NCBI GenBank assembly: GCA_030490835.1
Contig: CM059971.1
Span: forward strand, 27,211,817-27,275,816
Direction of reading: 5' to 3'
DNA length: 64,000 nt
DNA from: Annona cherimola
Taxonomy: Eukaryota > Streptophyta > Magnoliopsida > Magnoliales > Annonaceae
Below, piece after piece: positions 46,081-57,386 of the stretch (positions are counted from its first letter, which is position 1; each line of letters begins with the position of its first letter). Below the pieces are notes generated by a model that made no database searches, had not been told where the DNA came from, and saw nothing but the letters and a program-made list of their open reading frames with translations. The position numbers were made by a program, and so were the translations under genes.

Positions 46081-48109
46081 AAACTCAACTAGGACATAAC
46101 TATTCTATCAATAATCTTATAAAATTTCTCTTTAATTTAGTTGAAAATTGATGAACACATGAAACTCCTAGAGCACTTTGCCATTGCTTTTGTTTTGCTT
46201 AGATTATATTTATAATATGTTTCTCAATTTTTCTATTCAACACATCTAGTAAAATTAAATATCAAAAGTGATTAGTGTGATCTAAAATTTTAATTAGTTA
46301 CTCATCTACATATTCACTCTTATTAAAGTTACATTTTATAAATAGGTATAATTTTGTTAACCTAAACTAAATAATGACTTACTTAGCCCAAGCCAAAAAT
46401 AACAATTTAAAAAAATTTATTTTTCTATAAAATTGTTAACCTCCATTAAAATATAAACCAATTTTCACCATTTGTGAATATATGTATATATTTTTTGAAT
46501 TTTAAACACAAGGTTATTTTAATAATTTTAAACCATTAAAAATGGCTAGAATATCCCTATGTTTAAAAATCTAAAAAAATATACATATATCCAAAAATTG
46601 TAATGCTTTATTTATACTTAAATATATCTATATTAACAAGTTTATGGGAAAAAAAAGAAAAATAACTAACATATAAATTTTAAAAATTTATATATCTATT
46701 AAACATAAAAAATACATTTATCATAAATTTAAATATTATATGCTTCAACATTTTACTAATTACTAAAAGTAGACATCATTACTAAAATGAAATCTAAATA
46801 AATATATAACTTTATTAGAATAAATTAATGAAATATGTCTCAATAAGAATGAATTTTAGTATAAAAATATTTTTCTAAAATAAAAGTTTTTCTACTAGTG
46901 TTTCTAAAATATTGGAAAGACTACGATTACACATAAGAGTTATATTCTTATATTCTCAATATAATCAATAATAAATCATATGAGGATTTTGAAAAAAATG
47001 AGAATAAAATTTAAGAATGCGCTTATAATTTTTAATAAAAGAATATATGCAAGGCGGATCCATTCCACTAAAATAATATTCAATATATATAAGTAATTTC
47101 ATTGGATTGAAAAATGTTTTTGTGTTGCCAATAATTTTAATAACAATGACAACTTTATGATCATGTTTTTATTTTTGAAGGCTCATTAGAATGACTTTCT
47201 AAAAATTTTCAAATAAACGCATAAATATACATTTATAATATTTTGCTTAATTTATATTCTAGATAAATTGAAAATATACTTGTAGTAAAAGTACATCTAT
47301 CTTTATTATTGAAATAATCCTTCTTATATCAACAATATTTGCAATAATTTCTAATATATCTACAACATTTTAAAATATCTCTTATATGCATAATATTTCA
47401 TCTTAAATTCCTATCACACATATTCAATAAAAACAAACGTTAACTAATCTATTAAAAAGATGATTTGCCCATTCAAGTTTATCCTAAATTGAAATGATTT
47501 AGTCCTAATATGATATTTGAATTACTTAATGTCACAAATTAATAGTTTACCAACATCTATTAAGTCATGTTAGGGTTGAATTATTTCAATTAAGAAATCA
47601 TGAAGGGACAACTTTATTTTTTTAATGGGATAGTTAACAGTTATTTTGATTACATAAATATGATAGAAATTTAAGGTGAAATATTATGGATATAAAAGTA
47701 AATTCTATGAAATATATTATGGACAAATATTGTGAGTATAAGAGAAATTTAATTGAAATAAAATGAAATCTCAGTCTAATTTAATTTCCAATGTATTATT
47801 TTTAGTGAAAAAATTTATAAAATGGGAGAAAATGATGCGATATGGTGTAGTGATGACGAATTAATTGTATGAATAGTTATATAGAAATGATTCATTATAC
47901 AAAGCAGCAATAGCAACAAAGATTTGAACGCATCGGGAAGGTAGATGTGGCATGTCTTCCGGGCAACCGAGCTAAGCTTGATTGGTTAATGCTCTTTACT
48001 TTTGAGATATTGATAACTGATGTAAAATCTAATTCATTCCTTCTATTTAATACATTTTTTAGGTAGGAGACTAAGTTTCATTCAAATCAATATATGCATA
48101 GCTCAGATT
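46081..48109. other. AT-rich filler, no gene seen
   Basis: Extremely AT-rich. No supported frame or RNA gene. Short CCAAAAATTGTAA-type pieces near 46440-46620 echo the foldback family. Confidence 0.35.
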
Positions 48110-48330
48110 TTACTCAAAAGTAGACACATTCACATGCACATTAGAAAAATACTTAAGTCTATTAACATGTGTATTAGAATATAATAATACTTTATAAAAT
48201 TATTTATCCACATAATAGTGATATTTTAGATGATTTAGATATTAAAAATACTACCTTAATTTTGATATTTAGTATTAAATCATTTTATTATATTGATTTT
48301 ACGCATTTGTATACGACTTTATATACTAAA
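48110..48330 (+). repeat. AT-rich dispersed repeat (family with 19800-20090)
   Basis: TATTAGAATATAATAATACT, GATATTTTAGATGATTTAGA, AAAATACTACCTTAA and TTGATATTTAGTAT occur in the same order as on the minus strand at 20090-19850. Confidence 0.6.
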
Positions 48331-49124
48331 TAAATAAAATGGTTTCCATAATAAAATAAATGACACTAAATATATTAAATGGAATTAATTTTCAATCTAC
48401 CATCTGAATATTAAAAATAAAGATAATTCCATACTAAAAAGGTTTCATAGAAGTATTTCCTGAAAAGATAGGGTAAAATTCAAAGTCACTCTTGCGTGCC
48501 CAGTCCTTAGGCTCTACCTTTTTAATTTTAAAATTTTTTCATAAATATATGGGTCTAAGCAAGATTTTTTGTATACGAAATTTTATTTTTTAATTTTTTC
48601 ATTTTGAATTTCAAAAACTAAAATAAGTATTTTTAGTGCACAGCACATAAAAATTTCATAGGGTTTCGATCTTTATATTTTTGAAATTTTAAGAAAACTG
48701 AAGATATATAAAATTTAATATGGCATGTGATCTAACATTCTAACCTACGCCTACCGCCTGCATATCCACGGGAGAAATCAAGATAATGATAAATAAGTAC
48801 TATTTCCAGCACGGGAATTGAGCGTCACTTAATACTCACAAAAGCATAGAAGCATGAACTCTACACCTCCGAGACAAGTATATTTTAAAATTTTCTTTTA
48901 AACAAAATATTTCAAAAAAAAAGAATTAAATTAATCATTCATTTTATAGAATTCAACTGTAAACATTTTCGATCCAATTAGCATATAAAAAGATCAATTA
49001 CAAATTAAAAATGAAAGAAATTTGAGATTTGGCAACAATCATTTCGGTCGCAAAAAATAGTTTAGCTTGAAAACAGTTTTTTAAAAATCTCTCGTCATGA
49101 TCCCTTATAACCCATTTTATAATA
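48331..49124. other. AT-rich filler, no gene seen
   Basis: No supported gene. 48480-48760 has a weakly self-complementary AT-rich stretch that could be a decayed foldback element. Confidence 0.3.
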
Positions 49125-49605
49125 TAGGCTTCATTTGGTTTGGTAGCAAAGAAGCCGTAATTTAAGTGGCAGTAACATTCATGTCAATGAAAAGTAATTT
49201 ATTTTCTTTCATGCCTTTAAAAGTCTTTATGCCTTTAAAATCTTCTATCAATGCCACTATTTTTGTAAATTAATTTTATTCATGTTATGATTTCTAAATT
49301 TTCAAATTAAATAACTTCTAAATTTTCAAATTAAATAAGTTGTGAATGGACAAAAATGCCCTAGACATATGAGCATAGTCGTTCTTAGCAGTGAGAACAT
49401 TTTTGTCCGTTCACACTTAATTTATTTTGGAAATCTGTTAGTGTTGGCATAAACGAAATTTATTTAACAATGTGTTAGCATAGATGAAAGATCTTTAAAA
49501 TCATTAGCATTGGTGAAAATAATTTAATATTTTGTTAGCATGAATGTTAATGCCCCTTATTTTAAAGTGATTTTTAAATTATTATTTAGATAAACAAACG
49601 CCATG
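49125..49605. mobile_element. Foldback element around a 17-bp-arm central hairpin
   Basis: AGTAACATTCATG near the left end is inverted as CATGAATGTTAATG near the right end. In the centre GTGAATGGACAAAAATG (~49332) and CATTTTTGTCCGTTCAC (~49399) pair with one mismatch around a ~50-bp loop. TIR-like ends and target duplication could not be fixed. Confidence 0.5.
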
Positions 49606-49869
49606 TACAGAGTTCTATGGAAAAAAAATTTAATTAAAAAGTGTTATTGGAAAAGCCCAACAACTGAAACTGCTTCTCCTTGAAAGTGCTGCACTGGTTC
49701 ACCGCCCAGCCAAACACAATTTCACTTTATGGAATCTCTGAATTTCGGGCACAATTTGATGATTATATGAAACGCATTCCACTCATTCTTATTTTAGATT
49801 ATCTATTTAATTAGTAACTCAAGTTTCATTATCTCAATTTCATAAGCTTGATATAATAAAATATAAAAT

Positions 49870-50247
49870 TGATGCAGCTGATCAGTTCAAATTTGATTCG
49901 AGGATCGGCCAAACTAGATTTAGGATTTAGTTCATCAAAGATGTAAAATGAATTAAATAAATAGTAGGATTTAATTGGAAAAAAGTAATTTATAAATGTA
50001 AGATTACCCAAAAATCACAAAACCAGTGAGGCAAAAGTTTCACTATTACACTAGGCAAAGAATACAAAATTGTGTAAGTTTCCTTCCCATAAGAGCCCCT
50101 AAAGAGAAGTTCCTTCAAGTCCATTCCCTTGATCCGCATCAAAGGGGTATATTTCTATTTTTACATATGGTATGACTTGTATGATGACAAATGCTTTCTT
50201 TAAGGAGGAGATTTATTATCATCTCCATCAAATCCTTCATATGGTGA
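49870..50247. repeat. Dispersed repeat copy 1, left part (interrupted by the TRIM-like element)
   Basis: Shares with 56690-57005 and 62690-62960 an ordered set of landmarks: a GGC-AAAC-A-ATT block, a TAGGA-TTAGTTCATCAAAGATG-like block, GATTTACNTGGAAAAAAGTG or equivalent, and CACAA-ACCC. Its right part continues at 50781-50960 beyond the TRIM-like insertion. Confidence 0.5.
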
Positions 50248-50252
50248 TGCAT
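50248..50252. repeat. Target-site duplication TGCAT (left)
   Basis: TGCAT directly precedes TGTAACATAC of the TRIM-like element and recurs at 50776-50780. Confidence 0.75.
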
Positions 50253-50775
50253 TGTAACATACAAACCCAGAAAAGTTACCTATGGGCGTGTGGGCTATGG
50301 GCCTCTAGTGTGATATTATCTGCTTTGTCCTAACAGTTCAGCCACATGGTTTTAAAATGAGTCTTACTATATTTAACCTAAGACCTACTTATAAACTCTC
50401 GAAATCTCTATACCGTTTATAATGTGGGATTTAGTTCTAGATTATTATAAGTTTACCAACTTCCGCTTGGTTTGTCCTCGAACCACAAATCAACTCTAAG
50501 CTTCTGCCAACAACCCTAGCTTTCACTGGTTTAACTATCCAAACTACATCTGCTAAAGGGGTCTACTCCGATACCACTTATAATGTACATTCTCAGAAAA
50601 GCGACCTTTGAGCCTATAAGCTATGGGTTTGACAATATGATATTTTTCGCTCTAGCTTGGTAGCTCAGCTGCACCATTTTAAAATATGTTACACCATATT
50701 TACCCTGAGACCGACTTATAAATCCCCAAAATCATTATCCTTTTTTGATGTAGAATTCAGTTCTCTGCTATTATA
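50253..50775 (-). mobile_element. TRIM-like miniature LTR element, 523 bp
   Basis: Two direct repeats of 197 bp (50253-50449 and 50579-50775) share CCCAGAAAAGTTACCTATGG / CTCAGAAAAGCGACCTTTGA, GATATTATCTGCTTTG / GATATTTTTCGCTCTAG, CAGCCACATGGTTTTAAAAT / CAGCTGCACCATTTTAAAAT, and GACCTACTTATAAA / GACCGACTTATAAA. The 129-bp interior ends on the minus strand with AGTGGTATCGGAG next to the right repeat: a Met-tRNA primer site with one change and the same AG spacer as the copia element at 1440. A 5-bp target duplication, TGCAT, flanks it. It has no coding capacity, so it would need another element's enzymes. The repeats are well diverged, so the copy is old. Confidence 0.75.
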
Positions 50776-50780
50776 TGCAT
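50776..50780. repeat. Target-site duplication TGCAT (right)
   Basis: Repeat of 50248-50252 directly after the TRIM-like element. Confidence 0.75.
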
Positions 50781-50960
50781 CCATTCCTAACAGATAATGA
50801 TAACTAAGTTAACTTCACATCCTATACTCATTAGGGTCACCATTAGTGCTAGGCGATGATGCTTCACTCGAGAGCTACATCATTAATAAACTTTTTAGAT
50901 GAGGAACTTAGACTATGTTATAAGAACATCAAGATATTAGTTCGACTATGCTAAAATATG
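50781..50960. repeat. Dispersed repeat copy 1, right part
   Basis: CATTAGTGCTAGGCGATGATGC and CTACATCATTAATAAACTTT match TATTAGTGTTGGATGATGATGC and TTACATCATTAATAGGCTTC at 63275-63335, so the same old repeat occurs near both places. Confidence 0.55.
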
Positions 50961-53900
50961 AAGAGGCTTAGCTTTTATGTGCAAGAGTACGTTCCTCAAA
51001 GTTGCATGAGTATTAAAGTGGGAGCCTTTTTTTTTTAAGGAGAGCTCACTAATCCATTTGATAATATAATAGAACACAGAGTCTCCCAGCCCAGGGATTA
51101 GCTTTTTACTCAACTGCTATTACTAGTAAAATCATTTCAGCTATATAACAATTTTAAAATTGTTAATATTTAAACCATTTAAACACATCCTTTCTATGTA
51201 GAAGAATATTTTATAAATTATTACAACATTCTACTAATTCAATATGAATGGATTAAGTTTTCTATACTAGTGTGTTTGTTTAGCGATGAATGAAAACATA
51301 GAATAGGAGTGGAATGGATATGATAGGCATAAAATGAAAATAAAAAACTACATATTGAGTAGTTATATGTAAAGATATGAAGAAATGACTATAATATATA
51401 GATGAAATGAAAAAATAGAATAGTTGAGTATTGGCTTTTGCATTCTCATTCTCTATTTTTCGCTCTCCTCTGAATAAATATATTAGGTACAACCTAGCAA
51501 AAACTTTGACTGAAAAATTTTTCACTAATGTGATAATTATATAATTTTAAATAATGTGATTAGTTCGATTTCAATTTCATCGCTAAGATGGACCAAATGT
51601 AGAGGCTCCATGAATTCAAATTCATACAACAAGTTCTATAGGATTTGGACCCTTTATAAATCATTCGATGGCATATTTTCTGTAGTCGTGTTATTTATAA
51701 GTAATCTGATGTCATATTTAATGCTTACATTAAAAGAGTATTATCCTTATTTCAAAAAAAAAAGTGTATTATCCGGGAAAACTCCCTTTAGTTCATATCA
51801 ATTTCAAAAATTCTGATGAATAAACGAACAACCAAGCAATTGATGCTTTATAAATTAGGGGTAATTTTGAAACATCCTCGAAACATCCTCATATGGTTTG
51901 ACTATAATTGTGTTATATTCATGTCATCATAGCTCTATCACTTCAGTGTCCTAGCAGGGTATATTTATAAATATATGCAAATTATGCAAGCATATTTACC
52001 ATAAAAAAAATACCCTCTTTATTTTTAAATTTTTAGATATTTGCAAATATAGTCATGTTATAAAGACACTATGATGTCATAGGTATATTTGTAATTATTA
52101 TCAAATTACATAGAAATTACTTGCAATTTCTGAAATTACATGGTATATTGACAAATTATCCGATAAATTGAGACATTTTCCATGCTTTCCAAAATAGAAT
52201 TTCATGTTTTTTGATGGAAATAAGATTCATCATTCAGGCGAAATTTAATAATTGTCAAGCATCATGTAGAAAAGTTTGTCTAACAGATAAATAAAACTTA
52301 AGCCTTGTAGGCACATAAATTTGAGGCAAAAGTGATATAAACAATATTAATATCAATAATATAGGGACGCTGTTAAATATATATAAACCCATGAAATGAA
52401 TAAAAATAAAGATAGAGATTATTTTAAAAAGGATCTAATCCAATGAAACCGATTCCATGAGTTTCAATTCATAGAATCTCTTCATTTTAGGCCTACCCAT
52501 CCTGATGATTCTATAAAATTCATTTCACTCAGCATTTAAAATCAAAATTTTGATTAGGGATGCTAACCAACGATGCGCACTGGCTCCATCTAAGGGAAGT
52601 CTCAAAATCAATGTAATAAAAAATTTAATTTATATGTACCAATTTTAAACTATAAATTCAATATCTAAATCATCTAAAATAAATTTTCCGTGTAGATGAA
52701 TGATTTTATAAATTATTATGATAATCCAACTCATATATGAATGGATTTAAGAGTAATCGAAACTCCAGTTAGGTTGAATTTTTTGTAACATGCCAAATCA
52801 AATGACATTAAACATTTTGGTAGGTTGGATATTCATTGATTATCAAAGTAAGCTCTAAATGGAAAGCATAGTTCAGTAGTATGACATGCCTGTGCATGAG
52901 TATTAATCCAAATTTGGTGATGGTGGGAGCATAGTCTCGATTATAATCCAATGTAATAAAGAAATTTTTTATAAAACTAGTTCATGAAATTTGTCACCTT
53001 TTATTTAAAAAATTAGAAATCAATAAAGTCAGATGCTGCCGTATTTTTTTTCAAATAATTTGATTAGAGGAGAGAAAAAGAGACAACCTATGCATGTTAG
53101 AAGGACATTTTATCAAAGGAGACAACTTGCAAGAAATCTAATGAATTTGTAAGCCACCACCCATCGTCAACCACATTCATGTGACATGTATGAGAGCAAC
53201 ATGCACTAAAGTGGATGTCACTAGAGTCAATATCTTTAATTAATAATGTTTTAAATAAAATCTATCAGGCATGGGACGATTCTGGGGCGAGGACATGAGT
53301 CCGTTGCTTCTGCCGGGACCTCCCACCGACTTCAGCTGCTTGAGCATTCAAGCAATGACATCAGAAGCAATTCCATATCATTCCTTTAAATTTTAAAATT
53401 TTGATGTTTGGTAAAAAAATTTAATTTTAAAATTTTGATGTTTGATAAAAAATTTAATTCGTTCATTGTATTTAACATCATTCTTTTAAATAGAAGATAA
53501 AATTTTATCCAAATTGAATGTGTGCATAGGCTGCTTTTGCTCAAAGCTAAATATATTTGTGTATAAATTAGAAAAATGTTTAAATACATCCAAACATATA
53601 CAAGAATGTAAATACTAGAAAATGTTTAAATTATTTTATTTTGTCGATTTTATATATTTATAAATAAGGCCCATATACAATAATACTAAATAAGTAGATA
53701 GAGCAGATTTTTCATTTACCATTACGATATTAAAAATGGATAATATTACATAAAAGATAGGCTTCATAAAAGCATCTTTATAAATTAAATTTGATAAGTA
53801 TAGATAATAAAATTATATAAATATATATTTGAACACATCCCACACCCATTAAGTATGTGAAAAGAAGATTGATTGAAGGAACCAAATCTCGGATCCATGT

Positions 53901-54714
53901 GGTAAAGGGCCTAAAGGCTACATGCAGTTCACTATACAACTGGTGCTTCTGCTTAAGGGTGTAAATAGGGTTGGTCTCAACTTGAATATGACATAATAGG
54001 GTTGGGTGAGCATTTTTGGGAAAAATATGTTATATAACCCGAATTGAACAAACCCGATTTCAAAAGTGAGTTGGTTTGGGTTAAGTGATTGTCAACTTAA
54101 CCCAATCCAATTTCATAAATTAGTGTAAAATATAATAGATTATTAAAAAATTAAAAAAAGTCATATATTAGCACATAATATGTAGGAATTAACTAAATAT
54201 TATTGCTTTAAAATAAGATTACTTAACTATTATTTTATCATAAAAGTTATAAATTGAAAAGTATTCATATAAAAAGATTAATCTTTAATCTTTCATATAA
54301 ATTTATAATTTAAAATAAACTTAATTAAGCAGATTATATTTAAATATTATATATTTATCAAATCGATTTTTAATCCGAACCGATCTAATTTTTATAAGAT
54401 TAAAATAGGGTTAGATTAAAATATAAAAAATAGAGTTGAAAACAGGGTTGATTGAGATTTTACAAAGTAAATTAGGATTATATTTGCACCAAACCGAGTC
54501 ACCAGACACAATTTACACCCGTGTTCTTCTTTCTCCAATCCTGTCCATTAAAATCATTAGAGCTGCCAAACCCTCTATTAATTATAGCTAATGATGGAGC
54601 ATTGCCGGCCGCCGTATGAACTGTTGAAATTGACAGTTGACGGATGCCCCATTTTCACTGGGATTATCTGTCCACATTCGTTTCTTGGTTCTTTTGTGAA
54701 TTTCAATTTTTATT
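50961..54714. other. AT-rich filler without supported genes
   Basis: Short frames here have no recognisable domains. Copies of the AATAATACTTTATAAA-type dispersed core occur in diverged form near 51195-51245 and 52695-52735. 53950-54530 is a degenerate stretch with GGGTTGGGT / AACCCGA pieces common in old plant repeats. Confidence 0.35.
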
Positions 54715-54960
54715 TGTATGTCTATTTATACTAAAAACTTTTTAACCTAAAAGTTGTTACTTTTTATAATTATTCTATTTTAATTATTTCTTTATATCTT
54801 TCTGTGCAATTTTTCTATTTTTAATCATTTTTACACGACTACTCGTACAATTAATTTATTTATTTTAATTTTATTCTTTTTATTTTTAATCATTACACAT
54901 GTTATATCACATTATTTTTCCTATTTCAAAATTTTGTCACTTTCCAAACACCCATAACTG
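54715..54960 (+). mobile_element. MITE-like dispersed repeat (copy 2)
   Basis: Parallels 19424-19680 block by block, ending in TCACTTTCCAAACACCC. See that entry for shared landmarks. Confidence 0.45.
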
Positions 54961-55136
54961 CTAATTTTCCAAAAGTTCTATTTATAAACTTTTTTTGAAA
55001 ATCCCTCCCACAAACAGCATCCAGTAGTGATTTTGACCCACTGGCCAACATTTTTCTTTTTTTGGATGAACATTGACCAAAATTATTAGATATCTATGAT
55101 AGCGTTTAGATGGATAGGAAAATAATAGACAAGTGT

Positions 55137-55145
55137 GCCTACAAT
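55137..55145. repeat. 9-bp target-site duplication (left)
   Basis: GCCTACAAT precedes the foldback element. GCCTACAAC follows it at 55538-55546, eight of nine bases matching. Confidence 0.75.
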
Positions 55146-55537
55146 GGAACCCAATCCTATGCACTCGGGTGCATTCAGCCTCAGTGCACCCGGGTGTGCT
55201 ACGCTTATTTTTTTATTTTATTTTTAAATTTTTTTTTACACAATGGTTAATCTAGATTTATTTAACATATATTTTTTACTATTTTTGGAGACTTTTAGAT
55301 ATTTTTTTTAGATTTTTAAAAATCAGTGGCATTTTCGGTAATTTTAAATTACAGAAAATGCCACTGATTTTTAAAAATCTAAAAATCTCCAAAAATAGTA
55401 AAAATTGATACATATATTAAATAAACCTATATTAACAGCTTCATGAAAAAATTTTCAAAAAAAAAAATTAAAAAAAAGGTGTAGTACACCCGAGTGCATT
55501 GAGGCTGAATGCACCCGGGTGCATAGGATTGGGCTCC
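55146..55537. mobile_element. Mutator-type foldback MITE, 392 bp
   Basis: The terminal inverted repeats start GGAACCCAATCCTATGCAC and, as complement on the right, GGAGCCCAATCCTATGCAC. Five mismatches are seen over the first 57 bases, and pairing continues nearly to the centre (CCAAAAATAGTA, AGTGGCATTTTC), so almost the whole element is one hairpin of ~190-bp arms. The 9-bp target duplication is diagnostic of Mutator-like transposase. It has no coding capacity, so it is non-autonomous. Each terminal region holds a tandem pair of GCAC(C/T)CGGGTGCA-like motifs. Confidence 0.85.
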
Positions 55538-55546
55538 GCCTACAAC
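55538..55546. repeat. 9-bp target-site duplication (right)
   Basis: GCCTACAAC, paired with GCCTACAAT at 55137-55145. Confidence 0.75.
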
Positions 55547-56689
55547 ATAGGCGCAGCCAAATTTTTTTTCATTTGTGGGGCCCACTTGAGTTATACCCCT
55601 TGTGGAATCTGACAATTTTTGAATTTTTAATATTTTATTTTGCAAATAAAAAATGAGCACATGTATCATGATTCTTTATTTAAAAAAAAAACCGAACATT
55701 GTAGAAATTTGCCAAATTTCGTAAGAGGTACTATCTAAGTGGAATCCATATCTATAAAAATTAAAAATAATATTTCGTTATCTGCAAATCACGTAATTTA
55801 CAAGCGACTGTATAATAAAAGGACCTACATGCAATTAAAAGTGCCATCGGGTATTAATGGGATGAGTAATGAAGTGAACACAGCCCATAAGATAATAGAT
55901 ACAGCTCAACTCTGAGAAGATAAACATTTTTCAATTGGGCTGTAATCATTGATGATCTGCCAGAATGTAATGCTTCATACGCTGGCTTTAAAAGTAAGCA
56001 CAGTTGTCACAAATGTCAACTTAAATTGGTCCAACCATAACTAGTTTACTTTAGGATGCTCTTCAAACGATTCAATTAAAGATGGGAATGATTTTGACTT
56101 TTATAAAGTCCATTATTAATGGAATTGGATACACAACCCAGTCAAGAAAAAGTAAATAGATTATCAAGATAGCGAAAAAATAGTGTTTTTACCTTTTAAT
56201 TTGTCTTCAAGAAAAGATATGCTACCGACTTAGATTGGTTTGTATGTAATTACATGCAATTTTACTCTTTCTTCCTAATTCATTTCAACTTGAATCCTGT
56301 TATATTAAATCACTTTTGCACATTTTAATTATATCATTTCCATCAATCACTTCTTGATATTTTACATGTTGTTTAATTTATTTAATTTGACGTAATAACT
56401 TTTATATATTGAAGAATAATGCAGCAAATTGCTTTTAGTTATTGGATGATATAAGACTTCAGTGGTCCAGGGCCAAAATTTTTTTTTTGATGTTGCATTT
56501 GAAATTAAAGTTTATCCATAAATGAGCAGCAGCTTTCAATTTATCAATTATATTTGCTTGTTAAGGATGAATTAAAGTACCGCATCTAGTGAATGAAAAA
56601 TGAGTGTACTCCATTGATGCAGGCGTTTAGTTCTCCTAAACTTGAATTTGAATAATTATTTATATTTATTTATAGTTGGTAAGTCCAAA
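55547..56689. other. Filler, no gene seen
   Basis: AT-rich and non-repetitive within the window, with no supported frame. Confidence 0.35.
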
Positions 56690-57005
56690 ATTGGCTTCAA
56701 GTTGAAGTGAACCAGATTAAGGACTAGAATATCAAAGATAAAGAAATGAAGTAAGGAGGACACAAGATTTACTTGGAAAAAAAGTGATACATGAACACAC
56801 AATGACCCAAAAAGTTTACAGTACTATGTGTGATTTTTCTATCCTTAGGGACCCATTCCATTTCTTGGGATGTCCCCTGGTTCTTGTACCATGCACTATC
56901 TAGGGGCAACACATGCCTCAAGTTACGAATAGATTTGAAAACATTTCTTCCAGGACCAACCCATGTGAAGTCTTCCCTATGAGAAAAAAAAGGAAGTAGG
57001 GGCAT
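56690..57005. repeat. Dispersed repeat copy 2
   Basis: Related to 49870-50247 and 62690-62960: ACCAGATTAAGGACTAGAAT, ATCAAAGATAAAGAAATGA, GATTTACTTGGAAAAAAAGT and ATGAACACACAATGACCCAA. Function and element type unknown; possibly an LTR fragment. Confidence 0.5.
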
Positions 57006-57359
57006 TGCGATAATTTTACTGTATAAGTGTATTTGTTTAAAAATGTAAATATGCTTAGTTTTTTTATCAAATTTGTATTATATATATACAAAATCTCAAT
57101 CTATTCCATTCATTTGCTAGATCAACTACTAAAACATATGCAGACATAATTTTTCATTATTTGACTTTTTTAAAAATATTTGTGTAAAATTTTTTTTTTA
57201 ATAAGATTTCATTATAATTGGTAAAGTTGAAAAATATATTTTATATAAGAAGTTATTTTATATTAGTTAAAGTTCATGTAATTAAGGTACTCTCAAAATA
57301 ACAATTTCAATATTTATTTCTGATTATTTGAAAATTCAATAATATTTTTTATTTTTCGA
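57006..57359. other. AT-rich filler before the minisatellite
   Basis: No gene or clear repeat. Confidence 0.35.
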
Positions 57360-57381
57360 ATATTACAGAATCTAACTACAT

Positions 57382-57386
57382 CTAAC
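57382..57386. repeat. Target-site duplication CTAAC (left)
   Basis: CTAAC before the solo LTR, repeated at 59083-59087. Because the target is an ATCTAAC array, chance occurrence is likelier than usual. Confidence 0.7.
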
